Origin: Methylobacterium sp. R2-1
Lineage (GTDB): Bacteria; Pseudomonadota; Alphaproteobacteria; Rhizobiales; Beijerinckiaceae
Direction of reading: 5' to 3'
Assembly (NCBI RefSeq): GCF_014191355.1
Contig: NZ_JACHWM010000006.1
Location: 62,001 to 126,000 of the forward strand
Length of the DNA: 64,000 bases
The notes under the pieces were generated by a model. The model did not search any database, had not been told where the DNA came from, and saw only the letters and a list, made by a program, of their open reading frames with translations. Within the stretch, counting starts at the first letter, position 1. Every line of letters starts with the position of its first letter. The position numbers and the translations under genes were made by a program. Shown here one piece after another: positions 8,858-16,875 of this stretch.

Positions 8858-10180
8858 ATGCCGAAACTGTTCAACGAACCGACCCTGCGAGATTTGTCCA
8901 CCGGCCCGCGCAGGGTCGGAGCCTTGGGTCGATCGAGAGCCGGGTCTCTCGGCCGGCCCCTCGCCGTCGCGCTGCTCGCGCTCTCGCTGCCGCAGGCAGT
9001 GCTGGCCGGGCCGGCCGCAAAAAAACCCGCCGACGCGCGGCCGGACTACACCGCCGCCCAGGCCGCGACCGCGCGTCCCGAGGGCCTGCCGGCCTCGGTG
9101 CGGATCGCGGGCGACGATACGAGCGCGTTCCAGGCCCTGATCGACGGGGCACCCCGCGCCTCCGACCCCTGGCTGGTGCTCTCCGGCGGCGGCGAGAACG
9201 GCGCGTTTGCCGCCGGCCTGCTGGCGGGCTGGTCGGAGCGCGGCGACCGTCCCGAATTCGGCGTCATCACCGGCGTCTCGACCGGCGCGCTGATCGCCCC
9301 CTTCGCCTTCGTGGCGCCGACGCTCGGAGCGAAGGCCGACGCGGCCCTTCGCGAGAACTACACCGAGATCTCGGCGGCCGACGTGTTCGAGTTCGGCGGG
9401 ACACCGGACTCACTGACCGACACGTGGCCGCTCAAGGAGCGGATCGGGCGCGCGGTGACGCCGGCCCTGCTCAAAGCAGTGGCGGCCGAGCACGCCAAAG
9501 GCCGCCGCCTGCTGATCGCCACGACGCAGGTCGATAGCGAGCGGCCGGTGCTCTGGGACATGGGCGCGATCGCCCAGCGCAGCGCCGAGACCGGTGACCC
9601 ACGGGCGCTGAGCCTGTTCCGCTCGATCGTGCTCGCCTCGACGGCGGTGCCCGGCGTCTTCCCGCCGGTGGCGATCCCCGCCGAAGCGAGGGACGGGAAC
9701 AAGGCCAAGCCCTTCGCGGAGCTGCACGACGACGGCGGGGCGATGGCCCCGTTCTACCTCGCGCCGGCGGCTGCCCTGGAAGGGGAGGCGCGGCTGCACC
9801 TGCCGACGAACCGGGTCTACCTCGTCATCAACAACCGGCTCGAGCCGGAATTCCAGATGGCCTCGCGCACCACGCTCTCGGTGCTCGGCCGCACCATGTC
9901 GGCGGCCATCAAGGCGCAGACCCGCGCGGCGCTCGCCCTCACCAAAGCTTACGCCGGACGCACCGGCCTGGATCTCCGGATCGCCCTGATCGACGGGCGC
10001 TTCGCCAAGACCTCGGAGAAGCCGTTCGATCAGCCTTACATGAAGGCGCTGTTCGCTCACGGCGAGGCGCTGGCGCGCGACGGCAGCGCCTTCACTCAGG
10101 CCCATCCACCCGCCACGGCCCTCGACCTGGATCGGCGCGAGGTGACGGAATCGACCGGCTCCGTCACGGCCTCGCGCTGA
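8858..10180 (+). CDS. Patatin-like phospholipase
   Basis: A 440-residue predicted lipid acyl hydrolase using a Ser-Asp dyad. The oxyanion loop LSGGGENGAFAAGLL is near residue 108, the nucleophile elbow GVSTGA (GxSxG) near residue 138, and the catalytic Asp motif DDGGAMAPF near residue 290, so all the key elements are intact. Residues about 25-50 (SLGRPLAVALLALSLPQAVLA) look like a signal or anchor segment after a short polar head, suggesting export to the periplasm or membrane. ATG 8858 is preceded by GGGAG; the frame is open upstream to 8750 but gives no useful extension. A strong hairpin follows the stop. Substrate is unknown; bacterial relatives act on phospholipids. Confidence 0.88.
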   Translation: MPKLFNEPTLRDLSTGPRRVGALGRSRAGSLGRPLAVALLALSLPQAVLAGPAAKKPADARPDYTAAQAATARPEGLPASVRIAGDDTSAFQALIDGAPRASDPWLVLSGGGENGAFAAGLLAGWSERGDRPEFGVITGVSTGALIAPFAFVAPTLGAKADAALRENYTEISAADVFEFGGTPDSLTDTWPLKERIGRAVTPALLKAVAAEHAKGRRLLIATTQVDSERPVLWDMGAIAQRSAETGDPRALSLFRSIVLASTAVPGVFPPVAIPAEARDGNKAKPFAELHDDGGAMAPFYLAPAAALEGEARLHLPTNRVYLVINNRLEPEFQMASRTTLSVLGRTMSAAIKAQTRAALALTKAYAGRTGLDLRIALIDGRFAKTSEKPFDQPYMKALFAHGEALARDGSAFTQAHPPATALDLDRREVTESTGSVTASR

Positions 10181-10217
10181 GGGCGCGGCCGCTTCGCTGA
10201 AGAGGCAGATACGGTTG

Positions 10218-10253
10218 AGAGGCGGCTCCTCGCGGGCCGCCTCTTCGTGTTTT
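10218..10253 (+). terminator. Rho-independent terminator after the patatin gene
   Basis: AGAGGCGGC (10218-10226) pairs perfectly with GCCGCCTCT (10236-10244) across a nine-base loop. The stem is followed by TCGTGTTTT. It lies 38 bases past the patatin stop codon. Confidence 0.75.
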
Positions 10254-10281
10254 GAGAGCTGCAGCGGTCGAGACCGCCCGG

Positions 10282-10839
10282 CTACCCCTCCTCCGCCTCG
10301 GCCGGGGCGTAGACGGCCTCGCCCAGGCGCTTCAGCGGCCCGCCGGGGCCGGAGCGCTTCCAGAGCCGGGTGTTGAGCGCCGCCACCGGATCCTGCCCCG
10401 GTAGGGTAAACCCCTGCTCGGTGAGCCGCGCCAGGATCTCGCTGGCATGCAGCGGGCGGCCCGCCTCCTCGAGGACGGCGAGCGCCGCCTCGATCACCGC
10501 CCGGCCGTAGCGGCGGGCGAGGACCGTCTCCGACAGGCTGACCTCCCCTTCCTCCGGGGCGGCGAAGGCCGGTGCCGGAGATCTCTCGCGCCCTGCGGAG
10601 GGCGGAGCCGGAGGGGCGGCCGGCGCCTGAACCGGTTGCGGAACGGGAATGGGGGCGGGTGCTTCCGCTCGCCCATCCTCGCTCGGCGCGGCCGGAACTG
10701 CAGCCGGTGCGGCCGCGCCGCCGAGGCGGCGACCGAGATCGAGGTAGAGGAGGAGATCGGCGATCTGCCGCTCGATCGCGTCACGCTGCCGACGCAGCGC
10801 CTCGAGCCTCGCCACGGCCTCGGATTCCGACAGGACCAT
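10282..10839 (-). CDS. HARE-HTH winged-helix domain protein
   Basis: A 185-residue protein in three parts: an N-terminal helix (residues 1-40, ESEAVARLEALRRQRDAIERQ) likely to self-associate, a Pro/Ala-rich linker of about 60 residues, and a C-terminal HARE-HTH winged-helix domain (about 105-175). The last part shows AGRPLHASEILARLTEQGF and NTRLWKR, matching the HB1/ASXL/restriction-endonuclease HTH fold, which is found fused to DNA-modifying enzymes and RNA polymerase delta. The start is ATG 10839. It lies downstream of the RepA gene on the same strand, with a 344-base gap carrying many GGAATG/CATTCC motifs. A regulator or accessory replication role is inference. Confidence 0.8.
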   Translation of the reverse strand: MVLSESEAVARLEALRRQRDAIERQIADLLLYLDLGRRLGGAAAPAAVPAAPSEDGRAEAPAPIPVPQPVQAPAAPPAPPSAGRERSPAPAFAAPEEGEVSLSETVLARRYGRAVIEAALAVLEEAGRPLHASEILARLTEQGFTLPGQDPVAALNTRLWKRSGPGGPLKRLGEAVYAPAEAEEG

Positions 10840-11183
10840 GCTGGCATTCCCGTTCGATCATTCCCAACGAGGGAAGACATTCGGAACGGAGGATGGCACG
10901 GAAGGAAGGAGAACGCGAGATCCTTTTATTCCTTCCAGGTTTTCCCTGGTTGTCACGGAAAGGAATGCCGTGAGGAGACAGCGCTGAGGGAACCGAGCGA
11001 GGTTTACGGAACGGGCCATGGCTCCTCATGCTGAGATGCCTTCAGGAAGCAGGACAGACGAGGTCAACCGACCTCTGAAACGGAATGAACCATTCCCTGT
11101 TCCACGGACTGAAGGTTCTTCTCTCTTCGAGGGAAATATTCCGTCTCTGCCAACCAGCCGGAATTGCCGTATGGAATATTCCG
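10840..11183. promoter_or_regulatory. Intergenic cluster of GGAATG/CATTCC motifs
   Basis: This 344-base gap between repA and the HARE-HTH gene holds CATTCC at 10845 and 10859, GGAATG at 10962, a perfect dyad GGAATG-AAC-CATTCC at 11082-11096, and two related sites ending ATATTCCGTC (11133-11146 and 11173-11185), the latter containing the palindrome GGAATATTCC. No gene is supported inside it. The density of one hexamer in both orientations suggests operator sites for a dimeric DNA-binding protein, plausibly the HARE-HTH product or RepA. Confidence 0.5.
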
Positions 11184-12278
11184 TCAGACGCGGGCAGCCG
11201 CGGCCGCGCGCGCGGTGCGGGCGGCTTTGGGCGGCACCAGCAGGCTGCCGGGATCGGCCGGGTGTAGCAGCATGCCGCCCTCGTCGAGGTCGATCCGCAG
11301 CCGCGGAAACACCTCCAGCAGGCCGGCGAGATCCGCCTTGAAGGCCTGGCGGAAGCTGCGCAGGCTCGCGTTCTCGGCCCCGAACTGGCGGTGCAGGTTG
11401 TCCCAGGTCAGCCGCAGGGGGCGCTGCAGGGCACGCAGGCGGTAGCCGGTCCAGAACAGGAGGTCGAGCTTGCGCGCCGAGCCGGAGAAGGCCCGCGCGG
11501 CGCGGATATCGACCGGCAGGGCATGCCGGATCAGGCTGTCGTAGAAATCCTGATGGAACGAGACGGTGCGCTGCCAGACGAGGCCGTCATCGCCGCGCCG
11601 CCATAATTCGAGCTGGCGGAAGGGAGGCACGTTGAGGGTCGAGGCCTGCCCCTCCCCGTCCCACAGGCCGAGCTGCATCGAGCAGGCGGCCAGCCGGTTG
11701 AGCTGTTCCTTGAAGGCGCCGATGGTCCCGCGCTCGCCGCCGGTGACGGCGAATCCCATCGCCTTCATGAAACCCGAGAGGCTGTCGGCGACCTCGATGG
11801 TGGGGCTGCGCTGGCGCACCGCCTCGGTGCAGAGATGCAGCAGCACCAGCCGGGCCTTGGGGCCGTAGGGCAGGCCCTGCAGTTCCATCTCGCCGGTGAT
11901 CGGGTTCTTGAGGCGGCCCGCCGAGAGACTGAGCGAGTTGCGGCCGTATTCCCGCACGAAGTCGCGGGCGTCGCCGGGATCGCGGTAGGGCAAGCCGCAC
12001 AGCGCCAGCACCGAGTGCAGGTGCTGGAGGTTTTCCGGGCCCGTGGGCTCGCTCTCGATCACCTCGCGCACGGCGTCGCGACGGCGGCGGTCGCGGCCCA
12101 TGGCCTCGCGGGCCTCGGCCTGCGCCCCCTCCTGGGCCCGGGCGGCGTCGCGCTCGCGCTGGCGAAAGAACAGGTGCTCGACGATCGGCGCGAACAGGAA
12201 CCCGCCCCGCGCCGCCTCCAGCTCCGCCTGCAGATCCGGGTCGCGGATCGCGGCGATCTTGGCCTCCAGCCCCGACAT
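11184..12278 (-). CDS. repA: Plasmid-type replication initiator protein RepA
   Basis: A 364-residue protein of the plasmid-encoded RepA family (RepA_C type). The recognisable core is GLPYGPKARLVLLHLCTEAVR near residue 138, followed by EVADSLSGFMKAMGF, GERGTIGAFKEQLNRLAACSMQLG, a segment FHQDFYDSLIRHALPVDIRA, and RKLDLLFWTGYRL near the end, which matches the winged-helix half of iteron-binding initiators. In this family the protein binds iterons to open a plasmid origin. Here the gene sits between chromosomal housekeeping genes, and seven iteron-like repeats lie 230-450 bases upstream of its start. ATG 12278. The C-terminus is Ala/Arg-rich. It could be a working origin, a remnant of an integrated plasmid, or an initiator domesticated for another role. 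Confidence 0.85.
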   Translation of the reverse strand: MSGLEAKIAAIRDPDLQAELEAARGGFLFAPIVEHLFFRQRERDAARAQEGAQAEAREAMGRDRRRRDAVREVIESEPTGPENLQHLHSVLALCGLPYRDPGDARDFVREYGRNSLSLSAGRLKNPITGEMELQGLPYGPKARLVLLHLCTEAVRQRSPTIEVADSLSGFMKAMGFAVTGGERGTIGAFKEQLNRLAACSMQLGLWDGEGQASTLNVPPFRQLELWRRGDDGLVWQRTVSFHQDFYDSLIRHALPVDIRAARAFSGSARKLDLLFWTGYRLRALQRPLRLTWDNLHRQFGAENASLRSFRQAFKADLAGLLEVFPRLRIDLDEGGMLLHPADPGSLLVPPKAARTARAAAAARV

Positions 12279-12507
12279 GGCGCGCCCTCAAGGCCTCCCG
12301 CTGCGTGTCACGTCGTGTTCGCCTTCATCCAAGCCTCGGGCTCCGGACGGAGTCGTCGGAGGACCCTCAGGGCCGCAACCGATCTGTCACGATTCGGCTC
12401 CGCGGAGTCCCGTGACCTTTCGGAGTTTTCCCGGGAATCCACGTTTGGCGCCGCGAGTCCTGCACAGCTGCGTGGCTCGCGGCCGGAGGCGGGGCCGATT
12501 CCAGGCA

Positions 12508-12731
12508 CGCAGAGTTCCATACGTCCGCCGACCGGCCCGAATCCGACCGCGCAGAGTTCAATACGCCCCCTGCCCCGGACTTGTCCCCGCTCTTCCCCGG
12601 CCAAACCGGTTTTGCACGCTGAATCCGGTACGGGCCTGCGCAGAATCCGATGCGGGAGGCCCCGCCACAAGCGCAGAATCCGATGCGGGGCGGCGCAGAG
12701 TTCAATGCGGTTCCGCGCAGAGTTCAATGCG
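12508..12731 (+). repeat. Array of seven 16-bp iterons
   Basis: Seven copies of CGCAGARTYCRATRCG, all in the same orientation, begin at 12508, 12550, 12617, 12639, 12672, 12694 and 12716. The third copy is the most diverged (CGCTGAATCCGGTACG). The start-to-start spacings are 42, 67, 22, 33, 22 and 22 bases, and four of the six are exact multiples of 11, so the sites fall on one face of the helix. Two sequence classes are seen: GAGTTC-type copies outside and GAATCC-type copies inside. The array is upstream of repA, as expected for binding sites of its product. Confidence 0.85.
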
Positions 12732-12910
12732 CAAAGACCCCTTAAACCCTGAAACTGAAACGGCTTTTTCGCCCACCCTATAACCTGCTGAACTGACTCC
12801 CTAAGAATCCTTAACAGATAGCTTTCCTAGGGAAGGTAGAGCTGCGTTCGCCAAACCGAACGACGTCTTTCTCCCTTCTTTTCAAAAGGAATAAAGGGAA
12901 TTTTGCACAG
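12732..12910. other. Putative plasmid-type origin: A+T-richer stretch with a DnaA-box match
   Basis: Directly after the last iteron the sequence becomes about half A+T, well above the surrounding third, with runs such as CTTAAACC, CTTAACAGATA and TTTTCAAAAGGAATAAAG. It ends with TTTTGCACA at 12901-12909, a full match to the DnaA-box consensus TTWTNCACA. A near match, TTTTGCACG, lies at 12610-12618 next to the third iteron. Iterons, an A+T-rich segment and a DnaA box in a row are the usual parts of an iteron origin. Whether it fires is unknown. Confidence 0.6.
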
Positions 12911-13028
12911 GCTGTACCCCTCTCCTCCCCGGTCGGGAGCACCTGAACCGGCGCTGCGCCGCGGCAGCGGACGGGTTATGAGCGGGGGCTTGGCCGAGAC
13001 CGAGCGACCGATGCGGGATGGAAGAGCG

Positions 13029-13871
13029 ATGGACGAGGCGCCGATCGGCAGGCTGCTGGCGCTGATGGCGCGACTGCGCGATCCGGAACGGGGCTGCGCC
13101 TGGGACGCGGCGCAGACCTACGAGACCATCGTCCCCTACACGATCGAGGAGGCCTACGAGGTTGCCGACGCAGTCGAGCGCGGCGACCGAGCGGATCTGC
13201 GCGACGAACTCGGTGATCTCCTGCTCCAGGTCGTGTTCCAGGCGCGGATCGCCGAGGAGGAGGGCGCCTTCCACTTCGACGACGTGGCCGAGGCGATCTG
13301 CGCCAAGCTGATCCGGCGCCACCCGCACGTCTTCGACACGTCCGGGGCGTTCCTGTCGCCCGAGCAGCGCCCGACCGACCCGGCGGCGATCAAGGCGGCC
13401 TGGGAGACGATCAAGGCACGGGAGCGCGCGGAGAAGGCGGCGGCCGGCAAGGAAACCGGCAAGGCCGAGGCGGCCGGCCCGCTGGCCGGAGTCTCCCGGG
13501 CCCTCCCTGCCCTCGCCCGGGCCGACCGGATCTCGAAGCGGGCGGCCGGCGTCGGCTTCGACTGGCCGGACGCGGCCCAGGTGCTGGCGAAGGTGCGCGA
13601 GGAGACCGACGAGGTCGAGGAGAGCCTGGGCAAGGGCGAGCCGGAGGCGGTGTTCGAGGAGATCGGCGACCTGCTGTTCTCGGTCGCCAACCTCGCGCGT
13701 CACGCCGGCGTCGATCCGGAGGAGGCGCTGCGCCGCGGCACCGCCAAGTTCGAGCGCCGCTTCACCGCCATGGCCGCCCGGCTCGCCAGCGAGGGCCACG
13801 CCCTGGAGGACACCGCCCTCCCCGCCATGGAAGCGGCTTGGCAGGCGGTGAAGCGCGACGAGAAGAAATGA
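13029..13871 (+). CDS. mazG: Nucleoside triphosphate pyrophosphohydrolase MazG
   Basis: A 280-residue cytosolic enzyme that hydrolyses (d)NTPs to monophosphates and pyrophosphate, a house-cleaning function. It has the two tandem MazG domains of the full-length protein: the first with PYTIEEAYEVADAVE and DELGDLLLQVVFQ (Mg-binding ExxE/ExxD), the second with EETDEVEESL and EEIGDLLFSVANLARH. A Lys/Ala-rich linker near residues 130-155 separates them. ATG 13029 is chosen because GGAAGAG lies just upstream; ATG 13011 and 12978 are in-frame alternatives. It is convergent with a small leftward gene and bordered on the left by the RepA/iteron block. Confidence 0.93.
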   Translation: MDEAPIGRLLALMARLRDPERGCAWDAAQTYETIVPYTIEEAYEVADAVERGDRADLRDELGDLLLQVVFQARIAEEEGAFHFDDVAEAICAKLIRRHPHVFDTSGAFLSPEQRPTDPAAIKAAWETIKARERAEKAAAGKETGKAEAAGPLAGVSRALPALARADRISKRAAGVGFDWPDAAQVLAKVREETDEVEESLGKGEPEAVFEEIGDLLFSVANLARHAGVDPEEALRRGTAKFERRFTAMAARLASEGHALEDTALPAMEAAWQAVKRDEKK

Positions 13872-13890
13872 GGCTCAGGTTCGGGGGATC

Positions 13891-13952
13891 CCAAAGGCCT
13901 CAGATCCTTTGGCGGGTGTTCGGGGTAGCGCCCTGAAGCCGGCGAAGCCGCT
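13891..13952 (+). repeat. Dispersed repeat with terminator-like hairpin, copy 1
   Basis: A 62-base element after mazG that begins with CCAAAGG (13891-13897) pairing with CCTTTGG (13906-13912) and continues CGGGTGTTC...AGCCGGCGAAGCCGCT. It recurs in inverted orientation after trmFO at 51889-51956. In both places it sits immediately downstream of a gene, so it probably acts as a terminator. Confidence 0.65.
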
Positions 13953-14017
13953 TCGCGGGCTTTCGCCCTGCACTCGCGAAAAGGACCTGTCCTTTCGAAA
14001 CCGCGACGAGGGGACGC

Positions 14018-14185
14018 TCAGCCCTTCGTCCGCGGTCCATCCTTCCGCGGCGGCTTCGGGGCCGGCGCCTTCGGCTTCAGGCGCTCCACGATCTGCTCCA
14101 GGGCGCGCTCGACCGCCGCCTGCTCCGGCGGTGCGACACCGTCTTGCGGGCGATTCGTCGGGTTCGAGTCGCGGCTCTTCGGCAT
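14018..14185 (-). CDS. Small basic protein of unknown function
   Basis: A 55-residue reading frame starting MPKSRDSNPTNRPQDG, with a central helix (EQAAVERALEQIVERL) and a Lys/Pro-rich tail (KPKAPAPKPPRKDGPRTKG). Nearly all codons end in G or C, in contrast to the flanking sequence, which supports coding. I recognise no family. No strong ribosome-binding site is visible ahead of ATG 14185. It is convergent with mazG. A nucleic-acid or protein contact role would fit its charge, but that is inference. Confidence 0.5.
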   Translation of the reverse strand: MPKSRDSNPTNRPQDGVAPPEQAAVERALEQIVERLKPKAPAPKPPRKDGPRTKG

Positions 14186-14297
14186 GGGGGCGAGCCTAGA
14201 CAGGGTTGCGGGGCGAAGACCACCGGTTGAGCCCGCCCGGATACGCTGCCAGCGCCGTTTTCCTCAGCGAAAAGCCTTTTGTTCTGTCGGGTTAATC

Positions 14298-14720
14298 TTA
14301 ACGAGATACTCCGACATCGCCGGTTCTTCGCGCCGTGAAGGGCCGGTCGACGGCGTGGACGGCGTAGAGCGCCCACCACACCATCACCGGCTGAAGCGCG
14401 AGCCGGGGGCCGTGATACCACCACGTGTTGGGGATCGGCGGCACGGCGATGCCCTCCACCGCCTGCTTGATGTTGGCAGGGAACACGCAGACCGCGTAGA
14501 GGGCCAGCATGATTCCGGCCAGCCGCCGCAGCCGCGGCACGAACAGCGCCAGGGCGCCCGCGATCTCGCACAGGCCGGTGCCGATCACCACGTGGCGGGG
14601 TGCGGGCACCCAGCCCGGCATGATCGGCAGGAACCGGTCTGTGGCGGCGAGATGGACGACGCCGATGAAGCCGTAGAGGCCGATCAAGCCGAGGCGCATC
14701 CACCGGCGCTCGTCGCGCAT
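14298..14720 (-). CDS. DoxX-like integral membrane protein
   Basis: A 140-residue inner-membrane protein with four predicted helices: MRLGLIGLYGFIGVVHLAA, HVVIGTGLCEIAGALALF, RLAGIMLALYAVCVF and LQPVMVWWALYAV. The arrangement and motifs (GLCEIAGALAL, MLALYAVCVFPANIKQAV) match the DoxX/DoxD-like family, whose members are often of unknown function or linked to redox and sulfur metabolism. ATG 14720 is 11 bases past the stop of the small gene upstream, so the two probably form an operon; ATG 14699 is an alternative start. Confidence 0.8.
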   Translation of the reverse strand: MRDERRWMRLGLIGLYGFIGVVHLAATDRFLPIMPGWVPAPRHVVIGTGLCEIAGALALFVPRLRRLAGIMLALYAVCVFPANIKQAVEGIAVPPIPNTWWYHGPRLALQPVMVWWALYAVHAVDRPFTARRTGDVGVSR

Positions 14721-14731
14721 TCCGAGGATGC

Positions 14732-14917
14732 TCAGGCGGATCGGTCGTCCTCGGCCTTCCGCTTGTTCTCGCCCGAGGGCGAGTTGCCGCGCGCGGCTTC
14801 CTCGGCCTCGGTGCCGGCCCGCTCCATCGGTCCCTGTTGCGGCTTCAGCTTGCCCGTTGCCGGGTCCTTGGGCGAGACCGCGGCCCCGTTGGTCTGGTCG
14901 CGCTGTTCGTCCGCCAT
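14732..14917 (-). CDS. Small hydrophilic protein of unknown function
   Basis: A 61-residue, highly charged, probably disordered protein starting MADEQRDQTNGAAVS and ending KRKAEDDRSA. It has no hydrophobic segment. GAGGAA lies just ahead of ATG 14917, a good ribosome-binding site. It is the first gene of a two-gene unit with the DoxX-like gene. The composition resembles small stress-related hydrophilic proteins, but I cannot place it in a family. Confidence 0.65.
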   Translation of the reverse strand: MADEQRDQTNGAAVSPKDPATGKLKPQQGPMERAGTEAEEAARGNSPSGENKRKAEDDRSA

Positions 14918-15061
14918 CGGTTCCTCGTACGCTTCGTTGCCGTGACTTCGTTGCCGTGACGGGGCAACGTGCAGCGCGCGGGGCGGTTCGCCTCATCCCA
15001 AATCCGGTTGATCCCTTCGGGATGGCGGAATTGGGCTCCGCTCAGCCCGCCCTCCCCGGCC

Positions 15062-16408
15062 CTAAACCGCGATGCCGTGCAGGTCGTAGGCGTCGGCCCG
15101 CTCGATCTTCACGGTGACGATGTCGCCGGGCCGCAACGGGCGGCGCGAGGCGACGTGGACGCTGCCGTCGATCTCCGGCGCATCGGCCTTGGAGCGGCCC
15201 CGCGCCACGCTCGGACCCGCCTCGTCGATAATGACTTGGAGGCGCTTGCCCACCTTCGCCCGCTGGAGTTTGAGCGAGACGAGGCCCTGCGCTTCCATGA
15301 AGCGGCGCTTGCGCTCGGCCTTCACCTCCGGCGGCACCAGAGCCGCGAGATCGTTGGCGGTCGCGCCCTTGACCGGCTCGTACTCGAAGCAGCCGACACG
15401 CTCGAGCCGGGCCTCGCGGATCCAGTCGAGCAGTTCCTCGAACTCCGCATCGGTCTCGCCGGGGAATCCGACGATGAAGGTCGAGCGGATGGCGAGATCC
15501 GGGCAGATCTCGCGCCAGCGCCGGATCCGATCCAGTTGCTTCTCCTGGTTACCCGGCCGGCGCATGCGCTTCAGCACCGAGGGGCTCGCGTGCTGGAGCG
15601 GCATGTCGAGATAGGGAAGGATCTTGCCCTCGGCCATCAGGGGGATGACCTCGTCGACATGCGGGTAGGGGTAGACGTAGTGCAGCCGCACCCAGGCCCC
15701 GAGCTCGCCGAGTTCTTTCGCCAGATCGTAGAACCGGGCGCGCACCTCCCGGTCTCGCCACGGGCTCGTGGCGTAGCGGGTGTCGATGCCGTAGGCCGAG
15801 GTGTCCTGCGAGACGACGAGCAACTCCTTCACGCCGGCCTTGACGAGCTTTTCCGCCTCGCGCAGCACGTCGCCCGCCGGGCGGCTGACGAGATCGCCGC
15901 GCAACGACGGGATGATGCAGAAGGTGCAGCGGTTGTTGCAGCCCTCGGAAATCTTCAGATAGGCGTAGTGGCGCGGGGTGAGCTTGACCCCCTGCGGCGG
16001 GATCAGGTCGAGGAACGGATCGTGGGCGGGCGGCACCGCCTCGTGCACGGCGGCCACCACCGACTCGTAGGCCTGGGGGCCGGTGACGGCCAAGAGGTTC
16101 GGATACTTCTCGCGGATCTCCTCCGGCTGTGCGCCCATGCAGCCGGTCACGATCACCCGGCCGTTCTCGGCCATGGCCTCGCCGATCGCCTGGAGCGATT
16201 CCGCCTTCGCCGAATCGAGAAAGCCGCAGGTGTTGACGATCACCACGTCCGCTCCGTCGTGGCGGCGCGACAACTCGTAGCCCTCGGCCCGCAGGTGGGT
16301 GAGGATGCGCTCGGAATCGACGAGCGCTTTGGGGCAGCCCAGCGACACGAAGGAGATCCGCGGCGCGGCGGCGCCCTTGGTGTCCGAGGGAGAGGCGGTT
16401 GCGGTCAT
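15062..16408 (-). CDS. rimO: Ribosomal protein S12 methylthiotransferase RimO
   Basis: A 448-residue radical-SAM enzyme that adds a methylthio group to the conserved Asp of ribosomal protein S12. The N-terminal methylthiotransferase domain has the three cluster-binding cysteines at 25 ([12 protein letters not shown]), 61 (NTCGF) and 90 (TGCMG). The radical-SAM CxxxCxxC is C157, C161 and C164 (GCNNRCTFC), and a C-terminal TRAM domain ends at [26 protein letters not shown] distinguishes RimO from the tRNA enzyme MiaB. The start is ATG 16408. It appears as a single gene, divergent from the pab operon. Confidence 0.95.
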   Translation of the reverse strand: MTATASPSDTKGAAAPRISFVSLGCPKALVDSERILTHLRAEGYELSRRHDGADVVIVNTCGFLDSAKAESLQAIGEAMAENGRVIVTGCMGAQPEEIREKYPNLLAVTGPQAYESVVAAVHEAVPPAHDPFLDLIPPQGVKLTPRHYAYLKISEGCNNRCTFCIIPSLRGDLVSRPAGDVLREAEKLVKAGVKELLVVSQDTSAYGIDTRYATSPWRDREVRARFYDLAKELGELGAWVRLHYVYPYPHVDEVIPLMAEGKILPYLDMPLQHASPSVLKRMRRPGNQEKQLDRIRRWREICPDLAIRSTFIVGFPGETDAEFEELLDWIREARLERVGCFEYEPVKGATANDLAALVPPEVKAERKRRFMEAQGLVSLKLQRAKVGKRLQVIIDEAGPSVARGRSKADAPEIDGSVHVASRRPLRPGDIVTVKIERADAYDLHGIAV

Positions 16409-16875
16409 GACGGCCCGTTGGGGCGGCCCTCCCGAACGGAGGCCCGCGCGTCCTGCATCGATGGCGGTGGATGCGCCGATATAACCGCATCGTGGCGCTG
16501 TTGCGAGCGTGGCCGGTGGCTTCCCGTTTTGAGGCAGCGCGCGGCTGGTCGCTGTCGCGAGGCCCGGATTGCTTCGCCGACCCTCGCGATCACGAAGCTG
16601 GCGGCCCAGGCCGTCCTGGCGCAGCGTCAGCCGGAGCGATTCAGCGTCACGGCCCGCACCGGAATGGTCGGATAGCGGTCATCCTCGATTTTCACGGATA
16701 AGCGTTTTGAGACAGTGGCTTGAAATGCTTTGTTGAAAAATCGGATTAGCTCTGCGCGCGGCCCTGGCGCATACCCCTCCCGCGAGGCCGGAACGCAGGG
16801 GCGATTGACGGGAGGGTGCGGCGCGCCCTTGGGTGAATCCGAACGAGCGCCGCACGAGGCACGACGGCCGAGCCC
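16409..16875. other. Divergent intergenic region between rimO and pabB
   Basis: This 467-base gap must hold the promoters of rimO (leftward) and the pab operon (rightward). A locally A+T-rich part lies at about 16679-16750. A 22-codon leftward frame with a GTG start is present there but is too short to support. I see no riboswitch or clear operator. Confidence 0.5.

Larger units (their letters stand above)
12279..13028. other. Gene-free region between repA and mazG
   Basis: This 750-base gap carries the iteron array and the origin-like A+T-rich stretch described separately. The 229 bases next to repA (12279-12507) show only the short palindrome TTCCCGGGAA near 12428. No coding region is supported. 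The mazG frame is open back to 12903 and so runs into the origin-like end, but its likely start is later. Confidence 0.6.

Noticed and set aside
12508..12731. Could the repeat array be a CRISPR?
   Set aside because: Units are 16 bases, degenerate, with spacings of 6 to 51 bases between them and no cas genes; they fit iterons instead.
16627..16710. 22-codon leftward GTG frame between rimO and pabB
   Set aside because: Too short, without a ribosome-binding site; no support beyond being open.
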